From Gorsachius magnificus (taxonomy: Eukaryota; Chordata; Aves; Pelecaniformes; Ardeidae): DNA of 64,000 nucleotides. Below the pieces are notes generated by a model that did no database searches, was not told where the DNA came from, and worked only from the letters and a program-made list of their open reading frames with translations. Positions within the stretch are counted from its first letter, which is position 1. The number at the start of each line of letters is the position of its first letter. The translations under genes were made by a program, and so were the position numbers. Location of the stretch: assembly GCA_034008185.1 (NCBI GenBank), contig CM067084.1, forward strand, positions 67,490,612 through 67,554,611, read 5' to 3'. Below are positions 11,443 through 26,000 of this stretch, in pieces.

Positions 11443-12042
11443 GGTCACCTGGAATTCAGGTACCAGCTGAGGCAGGTATATCAGACTGCGCACATCTGAG
11501 TTACTCCTGCATAACCAGGGAATACTGAAGACACTGTGAAGATAAATTTAGGTTTGCAAAATCAATTATAGCAAAATAGAAATCTCCTTAGATATTCCCT
11601 TGAGGAAACAAGTGTACTGTGCTTTGAGCTAGGATTGAAAAGTGAGTAGCAAGTAAGAAAGTTTAAATACAATTTTGAATGGTTGCACATTCAGTCTGTA
11701 GCATACAAATGTGTACTTAGTGAGTTCAGGTTCTCTTAACTTTCCATAGCAGGAGATAGACATGCGGACATATATTTACATGTCAAGAGAAATCTGAATA
11801 AGTAGTGCAACTTTATTGTTTGAAGAGAAATATTAATGCACTCAATATCCTGCTAGAAAGACAGCTAGTGTTCTTTTCAGCAGGAAAATTATTAGGGAAT
11901 AATTCCAACTTTTTACACCACTTGTGAATTTTTTTATTCCTCTGTCTTATTTATTTGGACGATGGAATGTGTCAGCTTCTAATACAGCTGATAATGTTTT
12001 TGAGACTAATTGAGGATCATTATCTGCCTGAATCAAATTATG
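11443..12042. other. Unique AT-rich DNA, possible conserved element
   Basis: No gene or repeat was recognised. The last ~100 bases (about 11930-12042) are free of simple repeats and rich in homeodomain-type TAAT/ATTA cores and E-box-like strings. That texture is common in conserved non-coding elements, but no conservation data are available here. Confidence 0.4.
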
Positions 12043-12150
12043 AGCAAATGCCTCTAAGATAGCATGCTAGTCCCTAGAATTCCCAGATGAGAAGGGCCAT
12101 TTTAACATGCATTCTAAGTACTTTCACATTTTAGTTAGAAGGAAAGTTTA
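12043..12150 (+). repeat. Local direct repeat, copy A
   Basis: This stretch strongly resembles 12643-12750. The shared parts are 'GCCTCTA', 'CATGCTAG', 'ATTCCCA', 'ATGAGAAGGGC', 'ATTTTAACATGCAT', 'AAGTA' and 'TTTCACATTTT', in the same order with only small indels. Weaker similarity may continue about 60 bases further right (AAGAA...TATGGAG against AAGAA...GATGGAG). It is either an old tandem-type duplication or two copies of an ancient interspersed repeat I do not recognise. Confidence 0.8.
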
Positions 12151-12642
12151 AAACCCCTAAATGACTCAAGAATCAGCCTAGTATGGAGTGTAATCAAACA
12201 GCAGGGCTGTCTCAGAGGCATCCATCAATAGGAACAACCAACTATCATCACTATATTCGTTTTAGGAGCCAACCCACAAGTCTAGGTGTTACTGTTGGAA
12301 AATATATAATGCAGCTTCACATCAGGATCCTAGAGCTGCCAAGCATATCTCCAGAGTAACTTTAACAGTGATTACACTTGATGAAGGAGGTAGAGGAAGT
12401 ATAATCATGTGCCAGCAGCACCAGGAGGATAAGGCCAATATTGAAGTTAAAGTACATTTATATGAATTCTTATTCCGCCATTAAACAGCAGTTTTTCATA
12501 GGATGAGCTTTGCCTACAAAAGTCTCAGGTGTTTCCGCTTAGTGCTGGTCTCTTTTTGTAAATATATAGACTTTTAATTACAAAAACTAGGCTAGCTAAC
12601 AAGGAAAGGTTTGAAAACACTGAAGACAGTAAATCCCATAAT
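12151..12642. other. Spacer between the direct repeats
   Basis: About 490 bases of unique AT-rich sequence with no reading frame or repeat that I recognise. Confidence 0.5.
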
Positions 12643-12750
12643 CATGAATTGCCTCTATGATACCATGCTAGCCTCTGAAATTCCCAAATGAGAAGGGCTA
12701 TTTTAACATGCATAAGTAGTTTCACATTTTTGTTGGAAAGAGAAGTCAAA
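12643..12750 (+). repeat. Local direct repeat, copy B
   Basis: Second copy of the sequence at 12043-12150, in the same orientation. By eye the pair share roughly three quarters or more of their bases over about 100 positions. Copy B lacks a few bases after 'AACATGCAT'. Confidence 0.8.
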
Positions 12751-15700
12751 CTTGTGACAAAGTAAGAACTTAGCTGAGGATGGAGGAGTGTTGTAGGCTG
12801 CAGTCCTAAAGATTGTGGTATTGTAACAGTCAATATTGACCGAAGAAATGTACTTTATTCCTGTATTTTATTTAAGTTATCTAGAGCTTGAAGTGAACAC
12901 TCAGTCCACTGCAATCACAGCCAGCAAACAGATGTCTAGCCCAGAAGAGTCTACAAAGCAGTTCCATATGTTCCCACTCTTCAGAATTCACATTAAAAGA
13001 ACAAGCTGGAGCTTGTTAGAGAATTTCTGTCCAATTTTACCTTTCTATCACAATATATGAAATCCATACCTGTGTGGGCAGCCAAACCAAAACCTATTCT
13101 CTTATTCAGGCCTACTTTGATGCTTAGGTAGCCTTCCTGCTGGTGTTCTGTGGAGAAATGCCTCTCTATCTATAGACTACATGCTAATCATGTGAGGTTT
13201 TGCCAAAATGCCTCTTTTTAACCTGTTCTGTGTTGGCATTGAAAGTCTCCTTAGTCGGAATGTAGCCCTGAATTGGGAGAAAACCACTGTCCTGGAAAGA
13301 AAGCAAGGGGTAAGCCTTCTGGGAAATGAAGCTGTGCTACTTTTAATGTTGGCTGCATAAACAAACCCATCTAAATCTGAGTAAGTGACACTGCCTTGCA
13401 AGCAGGGTTTCTCAGAGGGAAACCATTTGTTATTCATTAAAAACAATGGCTCAATGATCATGGCTAAATATTGTGGCCACAGAATTAAGCTTTCTTCATG
13501 TCTGAATTTAAGTGTGGATGGAGGTGTAATTTCCCTTTTTTTCCTTTTTAAAGAAAATAAGTTTGTTTTGTAGTAGGGATGGTCTTTTTATTCTGTGCTG
13601 GAATAAACCCTAGCACAATGGGGATGTGGAATCGTGACAAAGGCTACTGTAATGCTCTGCATTAATTTTTCTGGAGGAAGAGTGTAAAAATAAATCAGTA
13701 AAAATCCCATTTATGAAAAAAAATTTCAGTTTGTATGTAAGAAAGGCAAAAATTAAATAATTCATAATAAAGAATTCTACATAGAGTTAACAGAGAAAGA
13801 TGAGATTCCTCTGTCTAGTGGAAAGGAAAACACCGTTTCAAAGAGAGAGAGAGAAACCCTTTGCTGCAACTGGCTTTCTTACTGGGAATGCATATCCTCC
13901 ATTTTAGGGCTTCAGATAGAGGAACAGCTTTGGATAAACCTGGAATGTCTTAATCAATTTTAGTGAATTTTGTCAGTTAAAGAATAATACAGAAAAAAGC
14001 TTTTGACCCTACATCATCTAGCTGTCCTCCTTGGTCTGAGTTTCATTCTGTGGTCAAAAAAAGAAAATTTCAGAAACTACTTTAAAAGGAAAGAATAAAG
14101 AGTTTTTTTCAGGCTTTGAGAAGCTTGGAAACCTCTGAGTTAAACAACAGGACCAGGCCACAGCTATATTTATTGATCAGTCTTCCAGCATCTTCCCAAA
14201 ACACAAGACTGTCCACCTCCAGTGAAGTGCTGTTATGGAAGTAATGTTTATTTCTTCCCAGATACAAGTTTTTGTTGGTCTTCCGACTTGGTGCTGCATT
14301 TTCCTTGTCTTAGTTCGTCAGTGAAGCTGCAGCACATATATACCAGGATGTGAGTTTAAAGGCATTAAGCACATGGGGCAGGTTGCAGTCTCATCCATTG
14401 GAGCATGTGTTCTGCATGTAGAGGCATACATGCAGTTAAGTTTTAATGAGGGCAATAAATGGATACACTCTGATCTCAACTAGAGTAAATATTTTTCATG
14501 CTACTGAAACATCTGCTGATTGCAGAATATGCTATCATAACCACACTCTTCCCAAAATAGTTTTTAGAGGTTGCACAATGCTACCATCTGCTTCTTTTTC
14601 CCAATATACTGTTTTCATCCCACTGATGGAAATGTAGACATTAGCAAGTTAATAGGAAACATAAGAAATCCAGAATTCAGCAGTCTGCCTTGCATACCTG
14701 CCTAGCTCCTAATGAAGTTGCGATGACAGATTAGATGTGTATATGGCAACAAAGAATAGCAGTCATTTCTTCTTTGGTCATTATTCTAAGTAACTGTTGT
14801 ATATTGTACCTGAAATTAGCTAAATACTGGGCCTGAATTTGCTTCTATAGAGGTAACTTCAATGCATGGATAGCACATTGTAGACCCAGTTTGCCCCTAC
14901 AGCTAGCATAGTTTATTCATGAGTGGCTTGGTTATGCATGTTTAAGTAGTTTATTACAATACGGAATTAACCCTTACCCTGTACTTCTGTTAAAGCTGAG
15001 AAAACCATTGTTTTGGTGTGCTAGATTCATCAGCAAAGGATGTGGTTGCTCTGAAACTGAGTTTTCTGGTTCAGTGCTTTGACAGTAAACATAGAAGCAA
15101 GAAGCAAATCTTCCCCAGCTCAAACACACATGGCATGTTATTGATACAGAACAGAAATGTATCTCCAAGTAGACACGACAGAAACCAAGGCTGTAGCCAG
15201 CATTTATGGGAACTGAGACATGATGTAATCTCAGACAAGGTCATCAGTGTAAAAATGCTCTCTCTATTTATTTTTAAGATCTTTCTATAGCTGCTGATTG
15301 TAGAAAGAAGCTGCTTCTCAGAATGCTACACATCTGAATGAGTTTTCTGATATGCTGTTTGAGACCTGCTGTTTTTCTCGAGTCCCTATTTAAGCCTCTG
15401 TTCAGGAAAATATTTTATACCCCCCAAAAATATTCCTGAAAGAACCAAGTGATTTGACTTCCTCAGTTTTTAACTGTTGGATCTACAGGGCACAGAGGAT
15501 CTGTCTTCTAATACACTTTATACAATCCTAGTGTATTTAGTCATTCATACTAGTGTATACCCATAAAAATTAGCTAATAATCTACTTACCTAATATGTTA
15601 AAGATTCATTTGCATTAACATAGTAGCTAACGTACCTCTGCACACAACATTTCAAGTGTTTGTTCCAGTGTTTCCAAAGAATTTTGTTTGCGCTTTACTG

Positions 15701-18700
15701 TCAATGAAAGTGAGTGAGATGTGCCAGTATGAGCAACTGAGATGCTTCAGGTGGTGCCAACTTTTTCCTTTCTTTATTTCTTTATTTTGCAGAGAGCTAA
15801 AGAGCCTTCTACTTAGGTTTTAGGTACCTTTTTGTGTCACTAAAAAATAGTTTGAAGAACTGTTTCTGAGGAAAAGCAGTAAAAGTTTTTCTCAGGGCTT
15901 GCCCCTTGCAGCTTTGATATGTTTAGTCTCTTAAGTCCTCAGAGAATGATGTAAGAGGAAGACAGCAAAGAAAATACCTCTTTTCTTCCAATCTGTCTTC
16001 TTGAGAAACAAATGGGTCTATCACAGACCAGTGGGGATGGGCAGTTGGGAGAAAGAAGTGAGAGTGGGTGGAGGAGTTCCTTGAGTGAGCAAATCTGAAA
16101 TTGTAAGGAAGCAAGATGTGCTCTTGTGCTCAGGGAGAGTTTGGAAGAGAAGGAAGGAGGGTTTGAATGCAGCCTCGGTGATCTCTCCCTGTTTCCCGAG
16201 CCTGAGGTGGAGCCAGTGTGAGGTAACTCCATAAATGGAATCACACCTGAGTGTTGGGTCTTAAGGTGGAAGATGTCAGTGGACTGGTCTCTGATGGAAA
16301 CAGGGATACGAAGGATTTTTCCTTTGAGAGCATGTTTAACAGCAGATGCATAGCACACGGTTTGAGGAAGGTCCTATGTGAGAACCTTGAATGTGAGAAA
16401 GAAATATGTATGGCTAGTCCATTAAGACTCTCTTCTGTGGCAGTTCAAGTTAGGAAGGAGAAAACTCAAAGTGACTGGCAGCCAGGGAGGAGAAAGGGGT
16501 TAAGAGGTGAGAGGAAAACAGGGTCTTCAGGGAGTAACTGATTTCCTTGCATTCATTCTGTTTGTGTTTTTCCATCAGTGGGGAAAGGCCATAAGTCCAC
16601 CTGCAGTTTTGGTCGACTCTGCATGATTTTTTCAGTCTGCATACCACAGAGGTGAACATTTCTGATTTTCAGAAACAGAATGGAGGGAAATTCCACATAG
16701 CCCACATGGTATCTGAAAGTGTACATGGTGGGAAATGGGACAAAGTCTTCTGGATCCAGTTCACTTAAAAATGTCTTATATATGCATTGGCGGAGAGTGC
16801 TTACCTTCTCCATTGGGGGGATATCTGAGAGACTGAGGGTCATAAAGGTGAACACCAAAGGCTTTCTTAAAAATTAAATTTTTACCCCTTTACAGCTTGC
16901 TTTATGACACATGCAAAGCTCTCATATATTTGGAGACATTCTACCTTAATCCCTAAATCTAAAACATAAATTAAACTATCCAAGAAGTAGGGATGTTTAA
17001 ACACTGTCCTGCTAGGCTATCTGTCTCCACATTGAAAACAGTCTTCTATATTTTTCATTGTTACCATCACTTTTTAGGCCTCCATTTCTTTATTTACTTA
17101 ACCTCTAAAACACAACTGTGGAAGTCAGATCTTTTTATCTGTAATATATGGGCCAAGTTATTTCATCTACTATTTTCCATATGACCCTAGTTCTTCCTAT
17201 CATGTAGGCAAGATTTTTAAAAGATATAGTAAAAGTATATTAACTGTAAGAGTATAGAATTGCTGATGGCGTAGATTTTGAGTGGGAAGTTAAATCTTTT
17301 CAGATTCCTTATATCTGGCTGTTGCAGAACAGAATGAAATCTGAAGTGGAATTATAGTGAAAATGATCCACTGTCTGCTTACCTTTGGAGTTCTTATTAT
17401 TTCCTCCTAATACTGCCTGTGGTTGAAACCAGGGTACCAGATCATATAGTTCTTGCATTTGGCCCAAGTTGAACTCTCCTTTTTCCCATGTTTGCATCCT
17501 GACTCTCCATGGACCTATCTTTTTACTAATCCTGGCAGATCCCGTTAAGATCTTTCTTTTTTATTTAATGAACTCCCTCAGAAACACAGCTCAAAGTTGA
17601 TTTTACCAGTGACTGTTAATTCCAGGAATAATGTGCAAATGTATCTTGAGTTTTGTAAAAGAAAGTAGAATAACAAAACCTCTCTGAACTGGGTGTCTCA
17701 AATGCGTTTGGTACAAAGTGCCTTTGAGGTAGCTTATCAGACAGGACCATTTATTCGAAGCTGTACACTACCCAAAGGAGTCTACGAGGCTCCACAGTCA
17801 ATTTTAAAGGAAATAGGGTAGGGCTATCAATATGCAGCTGTTATCATTCTCTTTCTCTCTGTACTTCTTTATTCTCTTTCCCCCAGAGAGTCTTCTGCAT
17901 GAGAATTAACATTAGTGAGGTATAGTAACAGAATTAATGTCACTCTCATTGTACATTCTTTATCTCATCAATACCTTAATTTTGTAAAGTTTTATGTATG
18001 TTATCAAAACAAAGTATAAAATAATTCTTCATGTGGAAAACAAACACAGGTGAGGTAAGGAAATATAAGGTCTTAAACTAACCACAGGCATTTAAGCTAA
18101 TTTCTTGAAATAAAAAAAAATGGCTTAGATTCTGGACTATTTATATTCCTGAGGCAACTTATTTTCTTACTGTGAATGGAAGAGAATAATTGATAACCTT
18201 AATCTTCCCTTCAAACAAAGCAGTTAGCTATAACTGGGTGCTAAACCAACATTATTTTTGTTCTAATACGTGCCCGAGACCTAAAAATTAGATATATAAA
18301 AAAGTACCATTAATTCAAGAATATCTTCCTGACTAAAGTCTGATCCTAAGCACAATGATCATCAAATGGGGCTATGGTCTTAACAAAGGTGGAAAGCTTC
18401 TCAGAGCACCTGTCCAGATCTGAGGACACTCCTAGAGGTAGAGAAGGTACATGAACGAGGGGACTGTTCTCAACCTGAGTGCTGGTCCACCAGAACATGC
18501 CACTTCAGAAGACTGTCGGAGTTATCAAAGGAAACACTGGGGAGAAATGCTCCAGCAAATCACAAAGGCATTTAGTATGCAAATGTAGGTGGGAACAGAG
18601 TTGAGGACACTGAAGTTGAATACAAAATATTTGTAAAAAAGTCCTGAACTCCTGAAAATTTTCTGTTTGTTTTCAGGCCTTGAAAATAATTTTGTCTGAA

Positions 18701-20000
18701 TGACAAATGCCATCCATTCAGACTAATTTATGTAAAATTAATGGTTATTTTTGAAAGTATACTTGAATGTTTTAATCAGATATAAATGCGTCATTCCCAC
18801 ACAATTCCCTCCCCACAATTATGGTGTCATGACTGAATTACTATAACTCTTAGCACAGACAAATATTTATATTGTCAGGACTTCTAAGACTTTTCTGTTC
18901 ATCAGTAGGTAGCAGTTGTCGGTTAGGTCTACAGTAGGTTTTATTGTGCTGTTTAACTGCCCATTCCATGGTGGTCTATGCTTTTCAATGACAAATGACT
19001 CCATGTAATTTGGGTGCTATATCATTAAGACAAGGAGGGGCATTTATGTTTTCCTCTATTTAATGTAACTGTGAGTGTGCTTTCACTTTGGGGGAATTAT
19101 GTGCTTATTATGACAAATAGTGCATTTTCAAGTATTTAAATATCTTTTTTGGAAAGTGTCCCTCCTCTATGTATATATTGAAGGTATTGCTGTGACACAG
19201 CATGAAAACTTATGGCATAGTTATCTAAAAAAACTTATCCACTCCCTATAACATGTTTAGATTGCTTTTTTAGACTCTATAAAATTTTAGCTAGCACTAA
19301 ACATAGAACTTCATTCATCATCACGCAAGCAAAGGCTGCCAAAGGAAGCCTACTCTTCCTGAGCTAAAAGTGGCAACACTCCAGTATTGGCAGAAATCAA
19401 ATGAATCATTTCCTGCTTTTAGTTTTAGATAAATAATCAAAAAAGATTGTCTAGATTCCGATCCAAAAGTAATTTTTCATAGCAAGGAATAAGACTACAG
19501 CTACAAAGACTTTAAGTGGGGAATGTTCTCCTGCTAATTACTTGACTGGAAAGGCCCTAAGAAACCTATAGTCAGATCAAAATATCAAAATCCAATTTAA
19601 AATAAAATGTTAAATAATCATATTGGCTTTTGAGTAGAGTGACCTGAAGTGCAGTGAAACAGAGAAGTTTGAGGATTTAATTTGCTCTTGATGCACTGAA
19701 TGAACATGGTCCAACAGGCTTCTGGTGGATCTGCCTTCTTTCTGGGGGAGAGACCAGGCAGAGCAGGGGTAGCAGCTGCTGCTGCTGAGAGTGGATGGTG
19801 GTGATTGAGGTGAGGTACATGTTGAGGAATTATCTGTGAACTCTTTCTTCTTCTTTTCAGTTCTTTCTTCTCATGAAAAAGGTGTCTGGAGTGCTGACAG
19901 GGTGATGCCAGGCTACATTTGGGTATGCGTGGTAAGGGGATACCTAATTAAAGGGGTTAGAGGAGAGAATAATGCGTTGACAAAACCTGGAACCACAAAT
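12751..20000. other. Long unique AT-rich non-coding stretch
   Basis: No gene, RNA or repeat family was recognised in about 7 kb. The longest frame in the whole window lies here (139 codons, minus strand, 15939-16358), overlapped by other frames on both strands. It is serine-rich with no domain and no splice support. A 101-codon minus frame at 16553-16858 overlaps a consensus 5' splice string (AAG|GTAAGC on the minus strand at 16799-16807), which is probably coincidence. A short (GA)n run lies at 13842-13855. A short CTG/GCT cluster lies near 19775. Confidence 0.6.
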
Positions 20001-23000
20001 GGAGACTGAGAAATGAACAGAGGGAAATGGGCAGGCCAGGGCATAAGATCAGAAGTCAAAGGAAGAGAATAGTGTGCCAATGGCCAGAGAAGAGCTGATA
20101 AGGTTTGAGTTGAAGGAGCTACTAGAACTGTGCTGGGAACAAAGGCAAGTGGAAGAGTGAGGAAGGGCATGGTCAGTGACATAAAGGATGAGACTTGAAG
20201 TAGGGAGAGGACAGGACCCACAGCCCATCAGAATCCCTCACAGATGCTCAAAACTCACAGATCAAGCATGCATCTTACCCATTTGTCATAGCTGCCTGAC
20301 CTAAAGGATGATGACCTCTTAATAAGAGTTGTTTAATTAACTGAAAGGTCAGAAATCTCTACACTGAGTGCATATGAGATCCAGCCATCACCGGATCTGT
20401 TTCTTCAGCGGTATGAGTGTTTCTCACAGCTCTGTGACTTAGGCCCTAGCTGTCCCATGGGAAGCATTACAAATGTCAGATGGTTCCTTTGTATGATAAC
20501 TTCCCACTCTTACAAGAAAACTCCACAGTATTTTTTTAATGACAGGTATAATGGAGTCCAGTTTTGCAACCAACTCAATGTGAGCTCTAGTGGAGCTTGG
20601 GTGTGCACACAACAGTAAAGCCGTTTTGAAACATGCCATTTATGATGATGAAGTCCTACAGTCCATGTTGCTCCTGTTAACAGGGACAGAAAAATCTCTG
20701 TGCAGCTGGGATTCTCAAAGTAAGTAAGTACACAGCTTTGAGAATAAGTTTGCTCACATCTGGGCACTCTCCCACTCCCTTACAGGAATGTCCTAGGATT
20801 GCAAACATGAGCTTTCTCAGACATAGGAAGGGAGCAAATTCAGTTATCCTGACTCGCAAGATCAGATCTGAATCAGGAAACATTTCTCTGTAGTGATTGC
20901 TTCAGCAGAAGAACAATAATTTATGTATGTAATATAAAAAATATATACTGCAGATTTGTGGCTAAATCTAGTCAAGAATTTCAGTTTAGGATTTTGATCG
21001 TAGGACAGAAATCTATAAAATTGTCTTTTCTGGGTTTATGACCCAAAACCCCAGCATTCTTGCACAAATCACAAGATTACAAGTCTGAAGGGAATGTTTT
21101 TCTGAGATTTTGTTTGGATCTGAATGAGGCATTTTTCACTCAATCTAGAATCCAAATCACAAGGGTATTCTTGGCATAAGGCTCGCAGTTAAAACCACTC
21201 AGAAATATGCGAGAATATTGACTTGATAATGTGGGTTTGGATCATTTCAAAGAGTAAAAGGTGTGATTGGCTGTCATTTCTGGGATACAGAGTGCTATTA
21301 ACTCTTCATATCACCAGGAAACAGAAGCATAGGACGATTTCTTTATAATTCATATAATATCAGCATACATTTTGAAATCAGTGTCAATTCATGAGTGCCA
21401 AGATGTTCAGACTATAACAGCACAACTAACAACTGATAACATTGCCAAATTGGGTGATTTTTATGGCTAGTCTTGTGACATCTAGTATTCTTAATGCCTG
21501 AGCTTCTAAAATCAAGTATTACATAAAAATGTCATTTCATTCAAAGAAAATAAATCAATGCATTAATTATTGGTTGAGTGTCTGCTTTCATGGTTGCAGA
21601 CTGAAGCTTAAAAATGTGACCATAATGAGGACTAAAAATAACATAACAAAAGACACTTTCTTCTTAAATCTGAAGTGCAAGCCAGTCTCATAACTTCTGG
21701 TGTCTGACTCATGATTTTTGAGTGCTTGGGATTGGCAGTATTGTACTAATGTGTTTTGTATCAAAATTCAACTTCAGAAAAACATAACTTTTACTGACTA
21801 GAAATTTGTAGGTCAAGACGCTACAAAGAATGGAAGGAGGGGAAAAAATGAAAGTTCCATCTCAAACCAAGACCCTTTAATACCATTTTTTACTAAGGAA
21901 CTACAATCTGAAGGAGCCCCTGGATTTCTAATCTCATGTCATGGGGCAAAGCTTGCCTGACGGGCTGATTATGGCTATGCAGAGCGGTTGCTGTGTCCCC
22001 TCCACACTGTGGCACCTCAGCTGACTCCACGGGGAAGCGCCAGCTCAGAACACCCTGAAACTACCTTCCCTCTGCGCCCAGCCCAGGGCTGTGGGTGAAT
22101 ACCGCATTTCTGCCCACAGTAATGAAACCCAGTGTCTTCCAAAATAAATATTGTTTCTTGGTTACTGATATAAATAAATGTATCGCACATTACATTTTTG
22201 GAGAAGAATGTGCAAGACCAACATTTCTGAAGTCAAATGGAGAGGTGCTCCCTCTGTTCCTCTCCAGTCCTCATACAGGTAAACTTCCACTTGAGTCACC
22301 GGGAATTTACATGATTAAAAACTACAGAGACACCCAAAAGTACATAGTGGTTTGGTTTTTTTTTTCCTGAAAATAATTATGAGATTTGGATACAAATTTT
22401 ATTTGAGAAGGTGGAACAACTCTGCTATTTCTTTTTTTCTAATGTTATTTTTTGAAATAGTTGTAAATCCTGTAGTTTGTAGCTCTCTGAAGGGAAAAAT
22501 GAATCATTTGTTCACTAAATGGAAAATTAAAGAAGACAAATATCACAGTTAAGAGCGTGATTTATTACAGTTCACATCCTACTGTATGTCCACAAGTTCT
22601 TTTAATGCTTTTCATAGGAAAAAAAACCTGAATTCACTTGTTTCACAGTGAATTTAAAAATACTTTTATTTTGAGAAGTTCTACCTTTCCTTTCATTTCA
22701 TTTAAATTTGCCTTAATTGTATTTATTATAGTTGCAATAGATGACAGTGCTGGGAAGAAAGAGACAAGGAGAGAACAAATAACTCCTTATGTCACCAGTC
22801 TTTAAAAGACAAATAATTGATTTTGTGTAGGGAATAAGACTAAATTGTCTTCTCATTTCCAAAGCTAAACCTGTGGTTTGTAAAGAATTAGTGATAGATC
22901 AACCTTAACACTTAGCTGTTTGGATTGTGTTAAATGAATCTCCTGAAGACATAAAATTGCGGTCATGCTGTGTTTTAAGTAGTTCGTGCCTCTTGTGAGT

Positions 23001-26000
23001 GTATAATACAGTAAGCAATTTAATAATAGTAAGTTTTCCCATCATGGTTGTTTAAGATCATGTTGCAAATCCCTTTCTCTACTTGGTAGAAACCAATGTG
23101 GTTCCATTGTTGTTGATTTTTGTTTTCTTTTTAATTAAGTTATTTCTTTTCTGTTTTTCCACAAGGTGTTGATTTGGGATGTGGTATTCTGAAGCCAGAA
23201 AGCCAAATTCTCAGCTGGTGTCACAACCCTGGTTTCAAAGCTTGTGTGTATGTGGGGAGAGAAGGAGTTTAAAAAATGGTTTAGGCTAAACTTTCTCCTT
23301 CTTCCCTTGAAAAGGAGATTGCCTACTGGGAAAAAACTCTGGTCAGTGCTATCCCCTGAACTGTTCCTGAGCACTGTCTGGGAGATGCTGACACCATACC
23401 AGGGACAGTCTATCAGAATGGATTGCAGTATGCTAGGACTGAGCCTGTGCTGTCATCAATGTTTTTATCAGCAGAGATGTAACCAGAGAAAGCAGTTTGG
23501 ACCTGCTACTTTCAAACACTAACTCTCTCCTAAAAGTATCTAAAATATCTCAGTTTTTTCTAGATGACTCTGCAGGGAGTCACACGTGGGATTAGGACTG
23601 TAATGGCTCAGATGGGTAGAGTCAAGTGGTAGACCTCTTCTACTGTTCAGACATAAGTATTTCTTTCACGTGTTTAGGAGATCTGGAAAAAAATGTTGCT
23701 GTTATTTCCCACTTTTCCTATATTTCTTTTAATAGCAGTATATTTAAGATATAGCCCAAGAAGTGGGTGCTGGATGGTGATTTGAGCCCACCTCCTAGAG
23801 GTGCCTATTTACCATTCACAACAGAGAGAACTTGGTCATGTAACTTGAAGTAGCCCAGATAATTGTCTTGTGAAGGAAAATCTAATATCTAGCTGATTAA
23901 ATGTCTAAATTTGGTGTCCAAAGTAAGAAGCATTAATTCTAATGTTGGTCTGACTTTATTAAGGACAGAGACTGCCTACAGTTAGTGTTGTGACATTTGT
24001 TTTGGTGTTTCTGCCCATGGCTCAGATTATGTTCCTTAAGGCATTTCCAGTGTATTATGTTGCTTTTATTTCTACGCAATTGCTTCCCTGAAGAATTTTC
24101 AGAATACTAAAATAAGACACTGCTTATTGACCACATGGCTAGTTTGAACTGCAGCTTTGGCAGTTCTCAGAAATTGTGCTTTAAATGAAGAGTGATATAC
24201 ACTTCCTATGGTTGGTTACAAATGAAAACATGCCCTATCATAAAGTATATCATGGAAAATCTGGAAATTGAGGGCTTCTGATCTGTAATTGGTAAGCTGG
24301 AACTGTTCTGATGTTCCCCTTCACGTATGTCAGGTCTTGTTATGAATTCAACATCCCATACGAGGATTATCTGCAGCAACATAAAATTAAATTATGGGCA
24401 AGTCTTGGCTTCCTAGGTTTCTTGTTTTCTCAGTGCATGTTTTAAAACCTGCGCTTTTTCATAGAAAATTAGTGAATAATTTTCTGGCATTAGAAGCTCA
24501 AAGGAGATTCATCAGAAAGCAAAAATGAATGAAAACAAACTGAGAGTTGGGAGCTGTGTCACACAGGGAAAAACTAAAGAAAAACGTGACCCAGACAAAC
24601 CAGAAAAAGTGGGCTCATCCACATGAGCAAAACACAGATCATATATACAAGCTCACATATGTACTATTTCTTTGTAATGTGAAAATGGACATGTGATCAA
24701 TGGAATAGCATAATTCTGCTAGGATACAAAGGATATGGAAGAAAAAGTAGTCTTAATGAATTTTTATTTTTAAACTATTTTTATGTGACTGGATGGCAGC
24801 CTATCAGAGACAGAAATGACGATACAAAGGAATTAGAAGGTTGTCTGCTATGAGAACATGGCCTCTTTCTGTTTAAAGCTGTACCTGGTGCCAGAGGACA
24901 AAGCACGACACAGACAAAATCCACAGTTCCTGCCTACTAATCCATGCGAGGTGGAGCAACCGTACACTTTGTGAGCCATTTTAACGTTTAGCTAGAAAAT
25001 AGGTACAACAAAGCCCTGAGTCAAATTAAAGCTATTTGATTTGAAGTATAAACCTGAAAACATTGGGTGAAATTTGTGGAGAAAAGATCAAAGACCAAGT
25101 AGCTGGTGAATGTAGTGGTCAGACAGGAATCCGAGGAACACATAATACAGTATTGCTAAGCTGAAAGCATTCACAAATCATCAGTCAAGTCTGGAATGCC
25201 ATGAGTTTGGGGAATTTTTTCATATAATAAATATAGGACTTGTTTTGTCTTTTAAAGGCTCAAAATCAGGGCATTTTTGAGTCACTTTTTTTTTTTTTTA
25301 ACCTAGTTGTGAGCCATAATATTATGCTTGGAAAGAATGAAAACTAAAAGTCGTACTTTGCTCAGGAAAAAAAGAACTTTGAGAAAACACTTGTTGGGTG
25401 ACTTGCAATAAAGGTCATAAAATTTGGCAATGTAGAGATAGATTAATCTGGAAAGTACTGTAGTTGAGGAAAACTGCTGGCAGTCAGTATGTGAGAATTT
25501 GAAAATAAGGCTGTTTCATTTTTATAAAAATAGCAGTAATCATGCATAGGGCTGAAACTAAAAGCTGCAATAAGCTTAGACTTCTGGTATTTGACTCCTT
25601 CATGAATTATTCTGGTTTTATGAAAAATACATTTGTTATTAATAAACATTTGTTTATTTACTTATACATTTTCAAGGAACCAGCTGAGTTTTTTGTTTTG
25701 TCTATGCTTATATCCTGTATGATTTGATTTATGCTATATTTTCCTGTCCTGTTTATTTGAGAAATAATGGCAATTTGTGTGCTTTTGGAATTTTAGGTGA
25801 AGAAAAAATTTTTTTTAAAAAAAAATTTAAAGGATCCTTTTTTAAAAATTTTCATGTTTGACTGGTGAAATTAGTAGTGACCTAGATGGGCAATGAACAT
25901 AGACTGTATTATACCACTTTGAGATCTGGATCAGGAATTATTTCATTGTGCTAGAGTCAAAAACTGCTTCAGACTCTTATCAGTAGTAGGTGATATCTGA

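Noticed and set aside
15939..16358. 139-codon minus-strand frame, the longest in the window
   Set aside because: It has no recognisable domain or splice support and is overlapped by other frames. A frame of this length is not surprising among six frames of 64 kb.
16553..16866. Minus-strand stretch ending in AAG|GTAAGC (16799-16807) that could be a small exon
   Set aside because: The open stretch is short, no convincing acceptor precedes it and the peptide matches nothing I know. A single good donor string is expected by chance in a window this size.
25800..25855. Near-palindrome of A/T runs around GGATCC
   Set aside because: The arms pair only loosely. Runs of A and T give such symmetry by low complexity.
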